NCBI GenBank assembly: GCA_001599815.1
Contig: BCIA01000001.1
Location: forward strand, 6,716,978 to 6,780,977
Origin: Furcasterigmium furcatum
Lineage: Eukaryota > Ascomycota > Sordariomycetes > Glomerellales > Plectosphaerellaceae
DNA: 64,000 nucleotides
Reading direction: 5' to 3'
Shown: piece by piece, positions 11,011 to 21,719 of the stretch
Layout of the letters: every line of letters begins with the position of its first letter
Numbering within the stretch: position 1 is the stretch's first letter
Translations under genes and position numbers: made by a program
Notes under the pieces: model-generated
Told to the model about the DNA's origin: nothing
The model's input: only the letters and a program-made list of their open reading frames with translations
Databases searched by the model: none

Positions 11011-13302
11011 ATGTCCCAGGTCAAGAACCTCCGGGCCATGTTCGAGCAGAAGCAGGACGCGAGCCCTCCTGAGAATGCTCCAGGATCCGACAGGGGGCGT
11101 TCTCCCGTAGATTCGGGTATGGATTGGGATCTTTCTTTGTTCCTCTGCCCCCCTTCTCACCCCCCTTTCCATCGCGACGGAGGGAGCTGGAAGAGAGTTG
11201 GCGCTTCTCCCCAACCGCCCCAGGGCAGCTGCCTGCACTAGTACTCAAAGCCTAGATGCTAGAGTCACAGGCTCGCTCCTTCTCGTTTGCGCCGTTGACC
11301 CGCTGAATCTCTACGTCACCGCGCTGTCACCTGCCCCGGGCCGGGCATCTCCCCTCCCCTCCCTCTCTCCCTGCCTCACACAATACCCCAAGAAAGAGCT
11401 TCCTTCGCTAACCACCGTCTTCTTCTTCTCCTCACAGCCGGAACAGCCACTCCTCCTCCCAGACCACTCTCCAAAGTTCGAACAAACTTCGTCGCCGTCG
11501 TCGAGAAGGACGGCAGAGTAGGCTTAAGACGCGATCCAAGCTCCGATTCTATCCCTACAACCCGCAGTTTATCACAACGCAGACTCAGCACCAACACGGA
11601 AGAAGGCTCTGCGTCCGTCACCTCAGAGAGGACGTCCAACATGGCTCTCGTCTCAGAACCAATCCCCGAGTCCCCTCGCCAGCCCGAGATCAGGACGCCC
11701 GCCAGATATCCCAATGGCATAAACGGAGACATCACAAAGCTGGGCGCCCTCTCGGACAGGCCGAGCGTGAACCCGGACAAGCACATCGATCTCGAGACCC
11801 CGACCCCGAAGCTCCTCCCGGGTGATCCCACAGACATCCCGCCCCCGCAACCCCTGGCTCCCGCCAAATCCAGCACAACCAACGCCGCCGGTGGCACGCC
11901 GAAGCAGACGGCAAAGGCGTCATCGGCCTCCTATGCCACCCCCAAGTCCGCTGCGTCGAAGCTGCCCACCAAGCTCCAGCCCGTGAGCATCAGCAAGGCC
12001 GCCACCAAGCCGCCCGCCAAATCACCCTCCCTTCCCAAGACACCGACAAGCGGCCTGCCCAAGTCTGTCAGCCAGCCGCTGCCCACCAAGACACACCCTC
12101 CAAAGAAGGCCACCGAGAGAGCAACGGCCTCAAAGGCCGCGGCCCCGGCTGCCGCCAAATCAGCCACGACGAAGCCTACGGCACCTACAACAGCAGCTGC
12201 AGCAACGAAGAAGGCCCATCCTGCTCCCGTATCTATTCCCTCCTCGAGCAGCACCGGCTTCGTGAAGCCCAAGGTCAAGTCGCCCACTCGACCCGTCAAC
12301 CTGCCGTCCTCCTTGATGGCTGGCACCGCTTCCTCCCAGTCCAAGGTCAATTCCGGCTCTCGGGAATCCCTTGGTCCTCGCACCTCCGGTCTGGGCCGCT
12401 CTCCAAGCAGGGCGAGCGTGTCTACCGTGGGAGCGGGAGCAGCCCCGGCCAAGACCCTCAGGAAGCAGAGGTCGACGATAAACCNCCCCCGCCCCAGTCT
12501 CGGCCCCCCTCCTAAGAAGACCGCCCAGGATCATCCCGTCGTCAAGAAAGAGCGAGACGTCGACGAGGGCTTCTTGGCTCGCATGGCCCGCCCTACCCTC
12601 AGCTCGGCCTCCAAGGTCAGCGAGAAGGCTCCCGTCACCCCGCCGCGGAAGAACGTCCCCAAAAAGGAGACGAGCACAACGCGAGCCAGCTCCACCGCGA
12701 CAAGCGCGAGGAAGGTCGCCGCGCACTCGGCTCATGGGGCTACCGGCAGCCCCGATTCGAAGAAGCGCTCGACCAGCGTTATGGGCGCTGGAGACGACGC
12801 AGCAGAGGTGTCCAAGATTGAGGAGGACGAGGTCGAAGAAGCTCTTCGCAACGCGACCGAAATTCCCGAAGTCGCTGAGCCGGCCGAGACGACCCATCTT
12901 ACCCCTGAGGCCCCTGAGGTGTCCAAGATCGACGAGGAAGCCCCGGCGGAGGCTCCTGTTGAGGCGCCTTCACAGCCCGAACAGGACGAAGAGGAGACAG
13001 CTCCCGAGACGGACCACCTCGCACCAGTCGCCGAAGAACCAAAGGCGGCCGAACCTGTTCCTGCCACGGAAGAGACCGCGGTGAAGCCCGAGGAGACGCT
13101 GGTCGAGGAGGCACAGCCTGACGCCGAGGATGGAACTGCTGCGCCCTCGGCACCAACTGCTGCGGACGTTGTCCAAGACGAAGCTGTCACTGAGGACGCC
13201 AAGGAGGACAAGGACGTTGCAGCCTCAGATGCAAAGGCCATCGACGGAACGGCACAGGTCAACGGCGCCCAGGAGACTGAAGCACAGCCTAAGATTGAGT
13301 AG
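11011..13302 (+). CDS. Conserved fungal disordered Pro/Ala/Lys-rich protein, function unknown
   Basis: Two exons: 11011-11116 (35 codons, MSQVKNLRAMFEQKQD...) and 11438-13302, separated by a 321-nt intron (donor GTATGG, acceptor CTCACAG), giving about 656 aa. After the junction the protein reads GTATPPPRPLSKVRTNF then EKDGRVGLRRDPSSDS, a compact block that looks conserved. The rest is low complexity: a basic Ser/Thr/Pro/Lys region to about residue 430, rather like microtubule-associated or scaffold proteins, then an acidic Glu/Ala/Pro tail containing repeated VSKI(D/E)EE units. No catalytic domain is visible. One undetermined base (N at 12485) lies in the second exon. The next 90 codons after the TAG stay open in the same frame (see findings). 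Confidence 0.7.
12485..12485. other. Undetermined base (N) in coding sequence
   Basis: The sequence reads aaccnccccc inside exon 2 of the disordered-protein gene. One residue is therefore unknown, and a small indel in the adjacent C run cannot be excluded, although the frame on both sides agrees. Confidence 0.99.
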
Positions 13303-13997
13303 TGCTTCTGGAGCCAGTCCTTCGACGACATGTCTGATGCCGAGACACTACTGGAGGAGGAGGGCACCATGTCCGTAGGCGAAGGCGACGAATACGTCAC
13401 CGCGCCGGAGACGGGTGGCACTGTATCGGGGATAGATAAAGCCCTATCGGAGCTGATCATGCCTCGGATTGAAGCTGACGAAGTGTTGGAGTGGCGATGT
13501 TTGGCGGATGTTCGTCCACCGCTGTTTCCACGCGGTCACTGGCGGAGAACCATCTGCGACTGCAGGCTGTGATGCGGGAGGCTTACTCGTCGGAGTACAT
13601 GGATTTGTTAGAAGCGGTAGGAAGAATTGATACCTCTCTCTCTTTCAGCGATTAGGGATACGTTGCCAGAATACAACTTTCTACTCAGCCACATAGTGAC
13701 CCGTCCCCGCCGCCTTTTCAGGGATGGAATTGTCTCCCACTGCACTCTGAACGTATATCAAGAAGCGCTGACCCGCCAGAGCTCCCTCAAAGCACTTTAC
13801 TTCAGCTGCGACGGCAGTCCCACAAAGGTGTAACTCGTAAGTAGGCAGTGTATTGACACATCTATGTCACTGGTGTACAATATGGTACAAATACAGGTCG
13901 GGATATCGTAAAGCTCCGCCACGGGGCCCGGACTCTGCGCCCGCCCGTGCTTCATCTCTCTCCTCCGCTGTTCTCTTCCTCCTGCTCCCGCACCCTC
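13303..13997. other. 3' region with in-frame continuation ORF
   Basis: Directly after the TAG at 13300-13302 the same frame stays open to 13572 (90 codons, acidic, e.g. AETLLEEEGTMSVGEGDEYV). It could be 3' UTR, a readthrough extension, or an exon joined by an unrecognised splice. The remainder to 13997 is the 3' flank of the convergent uS8m gene and shows nothing else. Confidence 0.4.
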
Positions 13998-14486
13998 TCA
14001 GTGCGCGCGGAAGACCACCAGCCCGCCGAGATTCCTGGCCAGGGCCTCGCGGCCCTCGAGCAGGCCCTTGTCGGTCATGATGAAGATGCACTCGCCGAGG
14101 CGGAGGCCCTTGATGTGTCCGTCCTTCGACGGGAAGCCGCGGACGACGCGGTGGAGGTCTGAGATCTTGATGGTGATGGGTCGCTTGGGGCGGTGGACGT
14201 TCTCGAGCTTCGAGAGGACGGGGGCGTTGTTCCAGTACTTGAGGCCGAGCCAGATGCGGCGGGTGGCGGCGTCGGCGTGGGTGGCCTGGGGGGCCTCGGC
14301 GGCGAGGTCCTCGGGGGTCGGGGGGTGGGGGCCGCCGCGGTGGACGGAGGAGATGAAGCCCGCACGGTGGAGGGCGAGGGCGACGGCGAGGTTTACTTTT
14401 GTGGAGGGGAGGGAGGTCATGCCGAGACGGGCCTTGACGACGTTGGAGAGGTGGGCGCAGGCGTTAACGGCGTTGTAGATTGCCAT
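13998..14486 (-). CDS. MRPS8: Mitochondrial small ribosomal subunit protein uS8m
   Basis: 162-aa structural protein of the mitochondrial 30S-like subunit. Uninterrupted reading frame from a good ATG. The N-terminal helix-rich part (NAVNACAHLSNVVKARLG) and C-terminal block (GLRLGECIFIMTDKGLLEGREAL) match the S8 fold order as known in fungi; the C-terminal ...GIFIxTxxGxLxxxEA pattern is the S8 family signature. The length fits yeast and Neurospora homologues. It is divergent from the gene starting at 15400. Confidence 0.88.
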   Translation of the reverse strand: MAIYNAVNACAHLSNVVKARLGMTSLPSTKVNLAVALALHRAGFISSVHRGGPHPPTPEDLAAEAPQATHADAATRRIWLGLKYWNNAPVLSKLENVHRPKRPITIKISDLHRVVRGFPSKDGHIKGLRLGECIFIMTDKGLLEGREALARNLGGLVVFRAH

Positions 14487-15399
14487 GGCTGCTGCGGGGT
14501 CCGAGGGCCGGGGGTGTGTGTGATAGAGGAGAGAGCGGTGGTTCGGCGGCGGTGGGTGGGAGCCACGGAGGCCTGGTCGTGATCGTGGTCGCGTGGGAGT
14601 CGCAGTCGGGATCGTGTGATGGCGGCCGGGGCTGGGGCTGTCTTGTCAGCGATTGATGTTGCACATAGGTTGGAGTCGTTGCATACGTGTGATTGAGGAG
14701 TGATCGCCCGGTATGCCGCAGCGTGGACGTCGCTGGTACACGCTGTCGTCGGTTTTGTCGCTGAGGTTGATGATCTTCTCGTCTGGTCCGACGCCATCAC
14801 CAAAAATTCGAGACCAGGTGTTGGATGAGTAAGCAATTTCATCGTGGCTGGTGGGTCACCTGTGGCTCAGTTGTGGCTCGTTCCTCAAACTACCCCTGAC
14901 CCTGTCAAGAATTGGCACCACCCCTGAGCTCCCCGGCGCAGCGTCATCCACGACCCCTCATTGGCCCCTGACATGCCACTTGATGATCCGACTCGACCAC
15001 TTATTGCGACCTTCTGCAGTGCAACCCCTCGTGGGAAACGCAGGTAGACGCCATGCCGGGTCCTGGGAGCTCCCAGCCCGGTCCCCTGCCGGGCCCTGCT
15101 CCTCACTTGAAGATTTTGTGTCGCGAGGGCGCCCGGGAGCTGAACTTCTTCCTCCTGACAAACGTGTGAGGTGGTCGAGCGTGACGAGTTGAAGCATCAG
15201 GCACGCATCTTGAATCCAGTCGCTATTCCCAGAGCCGAGACCAGGACGCGAGCTGCGGCCGAGGCGCATTGTTACTATCTTTGTCCTACCTCCTACTCAG
15301 ACGAGCGCGGGGTAAGCAAACCTCGCTTTGCGACCACTTTCGTCTTCTCCCTATCCCCTTTGTCCATCTCGAGGCCATTGTCCGGCCCTCGAAGCCAAA
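14487..15399. other. Intergenic region, divergent promoters
   Basis: About 0.9 kb between uS8m (-) and the 15400 gene (+). The right end is C/T-rich on the plus strand. No recognisable coding region; short frames only. Confidence 0.4.
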
Positions 15400-16789
15400 A
15401 TGTCAGCCAGACCGGGCGAGGACAACGTCGCGACTCTGTAAGCTCACTCCGATCTCACTCTCTCCTGTCGGGGAATCATGGCTGACAAGGTGCTATGGGT
15501 CAGCTTCGCCGACATTCACTACTTCTACGGTCCTCCGACCAATAGCCCGCCACACCACCGCTTCGACAAGGGATCGTATGTGTATCTCTTCGAGAACGCG
15601 AGCGAGCGGCGCGCCCGTATCGAGGTCGCCAACCAGCCCGGCTCCGATGACCAGGACGCCTTCGAAGGCTGTAAGTACGCGCGCCCATCCCATTGACGTG
15701 CCATCTCTAAGACGCCGACGCCCGCCAGTCCTCGACCAGACGCATGTGAGCTACTCCTACAGGCACCAATGCCTCATCTCCATCACCATCAACCAGGCCA
15801 ACGACCCCAGCGTGTGGCATCTGCCGACCTTCGACCCGCGCAACGAGAATAAGTACCACTACCCGCTTCACTCCCTCGACATCTACTTCTGGGCCAAGCA
15901 GGACGCCCTCCAGTTCGTCAACGGCATCAGGCGGCTGCTGCCGGCGTCGCAGCTTGACATCGAGGACGAGCCCGCGCCGCCCCCTCACCCGACCAACGCC
16001 AGCGCCGTCGTCCAGCAGCTCGAGAATCTCGCCATCACGGACCCGTCCTACCACGCCGCCCATCCCGCCCCCCAGGCCGCCCCGATCCACCACCAGCAGC
16101 AGCAACCCCCCATCTCCGCCGTGGCGACAGACCAGGCCCCGGCGACCTTCGCCCCGATGGCATACAACCCCGCCGCCCCGGCGGCCCCCGAGCAGATCCG
16201 CCACCGCGAGAAGACCCCTCCCCCCGAGGACGGCGTCGCCGACCCCCTCGCCCAGGCCGTCGCCTATGACTCCCAGGCCCCCTTCTCCCCCGGCTTCGTG
16301 CCCCCTCCCGGCTTCCAGTCCGCCCAGCAGACGGGCCTCCCCGGCCCCCCCTCCGCCCTCGGTCACCACCCCCCGCAGCCCGGCGCCCTCCAGCGCTCCG
16401 CCACCATGCCCCTCCACTCCCCCGGCATCGCCTACCCCGGGTCTCCCGGCTTCTCGCCCCCGCCGCCCCCGCCCGGCGGCCCGGGCCAGGCGCCCTCGCC
16501 GCACTCGCAGCTCTCCAGCCCCGGGGCGCCGTCTGCCTCGGCCCCGCCGGGCGGGTACTCCCAGTACTCGTACGCGCAGCAGCAGCAGCAGCAGCGGCCG
16601 GCGGACGCGGCGGCGGCGTACTCGGTGCACTCGTCGTTCTACACGCCGACGGAGGCGGAGGCCAACAAGTACAAGGACTATAACAAGGGGAAAGAGGGGG
16701 AGCCGCCGAAGAAGCTCGAGGAGAACTTTGGGAGGCTGGAGAAGGGGGTTACAGGGATCATGAAGCGGTTTGAGAAGAAGTTCGGGTGA
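15400..16789 (+). CDS. Conserved fungal protein with compact N-terminal domain and Pro/Gln-rich tail
   Basis: 421-aa protein of unknown function. Three exons: 15400-15437, 15504-15670 and 15729-16789. The start ATG (MSARPGEDNVAT) is in a 38-nt first exon; a later ATG at 15478 lies inside intron 1 and would give a wrong N-terminus, since splicing at TGGGTCAG restores LFADIHYFYGPPTN. The first ~150 residues (HHRFDKGSYVYLFENA, KYHYPLHSLDIYFWAKQDAL, FVNGIRRLLP) look like one beta-rich folded domain. The middle is Pro/Ala/Gln-rich with a short poly-Gln, and the C-terminus is a charged helix ending KGVTGIMKRFEKKFG. The arrangement suggests an adaptor, but I do not recognise the family name. Confidence 0.75.
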
Positions 16790-18042
16790 GCTGGCTGGGC
16801 GTGAGATACGGAGGGAGATGAGTGAGAAGAGTGTTTTTGGATGTAATTCATGATGGTTCTATGAATGTGTGACGAACTTTTGTTGACCGCGTCGGGGTCT
16901 TCCCCGGACGATATGAGACCGGGTTGATCGTTCCCTCTGTTTGATTCGGAGTGCTTTGGGGGGTATTCCGACATCAAGTTCACCAGCGAACTGTTCTCTT
17001 GATGCGTATGTTGCTCTCGCTCATACTGATGGCGATGGGGCCACATGCGGTACTGAGCCACGCACCAGACCATACAACTTCAACTCTGTTTAGTTTCTTC
17101 CCTAAAGCTAGTACCTGGGACACCGACCACTTATTGCATCTCTTCCCGTCTCTCAAATCGTCCCTAGCAATATTGCACATGACGGCCCGTGATGCCGTGT
17201 TGGCATTCGGCGAAGTGGGCCGCTCCGGAGCTCGGAAACTGGTCTCATCGGAGCCGCTGAACACACAGGCAAAGGACATCGCCCCACAGTCAAGCAAGGC
17301 GAGAATCGCATCCGCACATCCAGCGGCCATGGCCTCGCCCTCGAAGCAGCCATTCCAGGCGATGCCAGCGTCCCGCCGGGACTTCTCGCGGACAAGCTTG
17401 GCCAGCTCTCCCTCATGCCGTTATCACTGACCACAGAGCTGATGCCGGAACAACCCTGGTTTGCTCGCGGTGCAGCGATGGGATCAATTGCCAGCCTGCG
17501 ACGTCCGCCGTACATTTGCGTGTCGGGCGGGGGCATCTTGTGCCAATTGGCCGTCAACTCCTATTGAAAGGTCCCTGTCGTCACGCTTCTTTGGCCACCA
17601 GTGGTGCGTCGTTCGTCACCGACTGTGGGCGCGGGAGACCCACGAAATCTCCCTACGATCGCAGCGCCAGGGAGTGCCGGTCCGCCAGCGAGAGTCCTCG
17701 CGCAGCGGAGGTATCTTTTGGGCCCGACGCGACCTGGCCTGTCACCGTGCCCCAGGGTTCGCGAGGCGAGGGTGCAGAGGAGGGCCAGAAAGCAAGTTTG
17801 GGCACGACACTTGCGAGGAGGCTTGACGCAATGAGCCTCAGAACATTCTGAGATTTTTACATTCGCATTTTCTCGGGAACTTACTGCAGAAGCACCAAAC
17901 TGCTGAGAGCTCTCGATTTTGAAACTGACGGTGAGCTACTACTTACACAGGGATTAGCCTGCCACGTACTGCCCCTGGACCCCAGACAATTCAAAGTATT
18001 GGATCTACAAGAAGGCAAGGCAATACGCACCGCGACCTCTAC
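16790..18042. other. Intergenic region with a possible minus-strand coding relic
   Basis: Mostly featureless. On the minus strand around 17195-17425 one frame reads as protein-like (LVREKSRRDAGIAWNGCFEG then AMAAGCADAILALLDCGAMS), but no start, splice frame or domain could be assigned; it may be the remains of a gene. To the right lies the 3' end of the LysM-WSC pseudogene. Confidence 0.3.
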
Positions 18043-19162
18043 CTACGTGAATAGGCGATTGTCCTCCCGGGTGAACACGCTCAGCCTGTTGCTCGCACCA
18101 CAGATCTGACCGGCGCCTCCAGAACAAGGCATATTACACTCAGAGGCGCTCCTCCACTACGCCCCGGCATAGGGCTATTACCGCACTAGCACTAACGCCC
18201 GTTAAAGAGCGCCATCCCCCTCGTATTCCGCTCACCGAAGCAGAACCTCGCGCAGGTGTTATATATTATAGTGTCCGGGTTAAGCGTAGCCACGCCATAG
18301 ATCCTATTACTCTCCTGACTAGCGCAGCCGTGGTGCTTATACGTGTAGGGCGGCGTGGCGCCGGTGCTGTACATATTATACCGCAGGACGCCGCCGCACC
18401 TCTGCCCCTGGTTGCCCACGCAGGCGCGGTTGCACTGCGTATCGGCCACTTTCATACTACCGTTATTCACAGAGTTCCCGCAGTAGCAGTCCCTGCCCTC
18501 TGAGACGCCGAAGATAGATGCCCCCCGCTCGACGAGGCAGAAGACCGCGCAGCTCTCGACGTTCATGTCCGGCCGCCCTAGCAGCCGAGCTGCCTGGAGA
18601 CCGCGCGTCGTGGTGCTGTCGCTGTGGCATCCATGGTGGTAATACGTCGGGATACTACTGCTCCGGACAGCGGTGCAGATGTAGGTCTGCGCCCACATGT
18701 TCGCACAGCCGGCGCCCACGGATGGATTCCACTGGACGATCTGTGCCACGGTAACCCCCACGGCGGGCGCAATGTCAGCACATATCTGACCCTCCTGGAC
18801 GTAGTAGAAGCGGTAACAGTTGCTCACCATGTTGGGCTGTACTGGGGAAGGAGTCTGGACTGCCTGGATGGGTGTAGGGGCGGTCCCTGGCGGCGACGTG
18901 GTAGTCGTGGTGGTAGTCGGCGTGGTCGTTGTGGTTGGGGGCTGGGTGGTCGTCGTGGTCGTGGTGAGCGTCGCCGTGGGGTCAGGCTCGTCGAAGCCGT
19001 CAACGCAGTAGGACCGCTGAGGCTGGATGCCTGCACAGGAGGCCCCGATGGATGGGTTCTGCGAAAGGGGTCGTCAGCCCTCTACTGCTCTGGATTCACG
19101 ATGCCTCGTAGATCAGGGGAAAGGCGGAATTGGTACATACCCATCGCCTGAACTCCAGACCT
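18043..19162 (-). pseudogene. LysM-WSC chitin-binding protein, degraded
   Basis: Remains of a secreted carbohydrate-binding protein. Going 5' to 3' on the minus strand: the end of a first LysM motif (LEFRRW, a 79-nt intron with GTATGT donor, then NPSIGASCAGIQPQRSYCV), a Thr-rich linker, a second LysM (YYVQEGQICADIAPAVGV to QWNPSVGAGC), a WSC domain (HHGCHSDSTTTRGL ... DCYCGNSVNN ... CNRACVGNQGQRCGG) and a second WSC domain. The second WSC is broken: two TAG codons at 18192-18194 and 18186-18188 fall where CWCG-type residues are expected, and the rest of the domain (CNMPCSGGAGQICG, stop 18043-18045) continues in another frame. No N-terminal signal peptide or start is found. The stops look like C-to-T changes (CAG or TGG to TAG), as RIP produces; that cause is inferred. 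Confidence 0.75.
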
Positions 19163-20820
19163 GGAGGCCGGCATCAAGTATATCAGCTGGGAAGGCTAAT
19201 GGTGAGAGAGACCTATCCGCCGTGTGGGTGGGCGACCTACATCACTAACTGCGGTTGAACTTCTAGGGTTTCGTACGACGATGGTGACACCTTGCTCTTG
19301 AAGACGAGGTTTGCGAACAACCGATGCCTGGCCGGCAAGATGATTTGGGCGGTCGACCTTGACGAACCGGGCTTACCGACCCTCCGCGCCCTGGCTGAGA
19401 ACGCGCGCTTAGCTAACGGAGGCGGAGGCTTCGGCGGCCTTCCTAGAGGGATCTTTGCGGAGCTTTCCGTCAACGCAGCAGTCCGGGTGAACCGGGACAT
19501 CCAGGAGCAAAACGAGGCCATGAGGGTAGGTCTACTGCGTGCCACTCGAAACTTCAGCTGACTCTTTTGATCCCTAGAACTTCATTCTAAGCAGCTGCGA
19601 TTAGGGGTGCCCCGTGGGTTGGCGTGAGATAACCAAAGCATCTGGCGTGGTAAGTCCCGAAACCGCCCCGTTTCCTCCTCGCTTTGCCTTGCCTAGGCCA
19701 CCCTGGCTGGATTGGCAGCGGTAATACTAGGCCTGACTGATATGAATACCTAGTGGGCCGGAGCGGGCAAAGATATTCTAGAATGTAAGTCTAATCGAGG
19801 TCTAAATATGAGAATAAACTAAGAAACAGGTCGGGGTATGCGGTCTCTCTGCGTACCGGACAACATCGCGGTTGAAGGTTGTAAGTAGGTTAGAAAGCCG
19901 CTCTTCTGCTCCCCTACCGGTATGCATAGGGGCTTTAATATAGGTTTCCCGTTTCCGCGCGCGGACGCTACTAGGGGTTGTCCTGCTGGCTCGATCTATA
20001 TCGCCAACAATAATATACCACCCCTGGAGAGCGGTAATAAAGAGTAGGTTGAATGCTTTCCTGGTACCTGGTCTGCCTTTGTAAGTGTCGCACGCAACCG
20101 CAGTAAGCACCTGCTAACCACGGCCTTTCAGACTGCCACAGTGCTGTAAGAATATAGAAGCCAAACTCGAGAAGAGATGGTGCGATGAGTTTGACTTTGG
20201 AGGTGTGGCGATGGGCGGAGGCCTCGCAGGAGTCTTGGCGCTGTCGGGAATCCTCAGGAGGGTCCGCCGGAGATCGATGGACCTCGGATCCGGCCCAATG
20301 ATAGGGTGGGATGACCCTATGCTGGGCCAGGTCGACTGCAACCTCGAGGTTTCGGGTCAAATCAAGGAACTCTAGGAAAACGGTTATTCAGCTTTGAACC
20401 TACCTGCTGGCAGTGACTTTGTGTGGCCAGACCTGGACGAGGGGCCATGCACCTTGACCCTGACTGGGAGAGGTATCTCGACCACCTCAACAACCAAGAC
20501 GAGAACCTGTAATGTCCAGGCCTGGCCCCAGGCTTGTCACAACTACGTCTTAACTAGTTGCAAAGCACTGGTTTGCCTCGGGTTATAACCCCGCATTGCA
20601 GAGTGACCACCTGCTGTGTCTATGGGATAGAAATAACGTGGCGGGGAGAACGGTTCCCAAGATGTGGGATAGGCAGCACGCGGGTTGGTTGAATTGGCTC
20701 CCTTATGTAGCAGGGGGCCAAGATTGCCAGCGAGACGAGTATCCGTTCATACGGTTTATGGGCTATCCGAATCCTAGACAGGGGCCCTAATTCCTGAGGG
20801 TGTACGTATCTTGACTCCCC

Positions 20821-20857
<37 letters not shown>

Positions 20858-21182
20858 TTTTCCCCCCCTGTCTACCCGACAAACATCTGATAGTGATTAC
20901 AGGATACCAGAGAGACAGAACGGTGATGCGGGTAACGCCCTGGTCCATGGTGTCTGCCTAGATAAAATGGAGTGGAGAATCACCGTCGAGTCGACCTCTG
21001 GAAGTAGCCGCATCTGTTACGAGAACACCATCACCGTCTCGACACAGGTCGTTCTCAGCATAGCATACGATCCATGGGACCTTGCGTGGGGTAACACTCC
21101 CGTTTGGGACGATCACCTGAAGGTGAACCCGTGCGTGCCTAACGTCAGGTTCACCGACTCCGGTTTTGTGCTCCTAACCTAG
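19143..21182 (+). pseudogene. GH18 killer-toxin-like chitinase, 5'-truncated, with NucA/NucB-like C-terminal region
   Basis: Only the 3' part of the gene remains. The end of a GH18 barrel is clear: VSYDDGDTLLLKTRFANNRC then GKMIWAVDLDEPG (19261-19380), with an upstream intron in the expected place. Next come GCPVGWREI, a Cys-pair segment (QCCKNIEAKLEKRWC) and a Gly-rich hydrophobic stretch. A later block has WDRQHAGWLNWLP and DCQRDEYPF, which resembles the NucA/NucB DNase fold seen in bacteria and fungi (moderate confidence), and then VCLDKMEWRITVESTSG to the stop at 21182. Damage: in-frame TAG at 19602-19604 and 20373-20375, TAA at 20788-20790, a frameshift near 20580, and no catalytic DxxDxDxE barrel half. 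Subgroup C (killer-toxin-like) fungal chitinases are commonly paired with LysM genes, as here. Confidence 0.65.
20822..20857 (+). repeat. Poly-C tract of 36 bases
   Basis: An uninterrupted run of 36 C, followed by TTTT and seven more C. It sits in a likely intron of the chitinase pseudogene, between the DEYPF block and the VCLDK block. Confidence 0.98.
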
Positions 21183-21290
21183 GATCCTTGGTACCGGACG
21201 GGTTCCGGTATGCATATTGACTCCGCTATATATAAGCAGGCACCTCCTCTGGCTGTGACTTAGGGACTAACGAGACCGCGTTCCCTGTCA

Positions 21291-21623
21291 GACTTGGACG
21301 TGTACTTTTCCGAAGAGGACGGCTTTGGTATCGTCGACGACCGTAATAAATCGCGGCGCGCCACCCCCGAGGAGCTCCGGGAGCATCTGGGCATCGTGCC
21401 CTGCCTCTCGCCCAACTGCGTCGATGAGAAGGCGGCCCTGGGGCTCGACGTGGACGGGAACCCGAAACCAACCTTGCTAGAGGCCACAGCGACGGCGGAG
21501 GCCGTGGAGGAGGAGACTGAAGGCTTCTTGACGTCGCCAAGCAGGAAGAGCGCGCCCAAGCCAGATGTTGCCGCCGTTACGGGCACAAGTGTCGACGAGC
21601 CCACTTTGTCAACGGCCTTTTAA
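21291..21623 (+). pseudogene. Tail exon, probably last exon of the chitinase pseudogene
   Basis: Open frame of about 110 codons with no ATG, directly after a good acceptor (TTCCCTGTCAG). It begins LDVYFSEEDGFGIVDDRN and continues RRATPEELREHLGIVPCL. A GTATGC donor just downstream of the frame at 21182 would join the two in phase if the TAG there is a mutation, so this is most simply the C-terminal tail of the preceding chitinase. A paralogous copy occurs on the other strand at 25843-26373. Function of the tail is unknown. It could instead be an independent gene with an unseen first exon. Confidence 0.5.
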
Positions 21624-21719
21624 GGCCGCCTCGACTTCATCTTCGAGTATTCAAGAAGGCACTTTAGTAAATTGATCATACTGCCTGATGTGATTGCGTT
21701 GATCTAGTACCTAGTGTTC

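Noticed and set aside
15478..15696. ATG at 15478 as start of the 15400 gene
   Set aside because: This frame is uninterrupted but lies in intron 1; splicing from the 15400 ATG gives an in-phase join and a coherent N-terminus.
15707..16630. 307-aa minus-strand ORF as a gene
   Set aside because: Shadow of the Pro-rich tail of the 15400 gene.
18624..19151. 175-aa plus-strand ORF as a gene
   Set aside because: Antisense to the Thr-rich linker and LysM part of the LysM-WSC pseudogene; Gly/Val/Arg-rich artefact.
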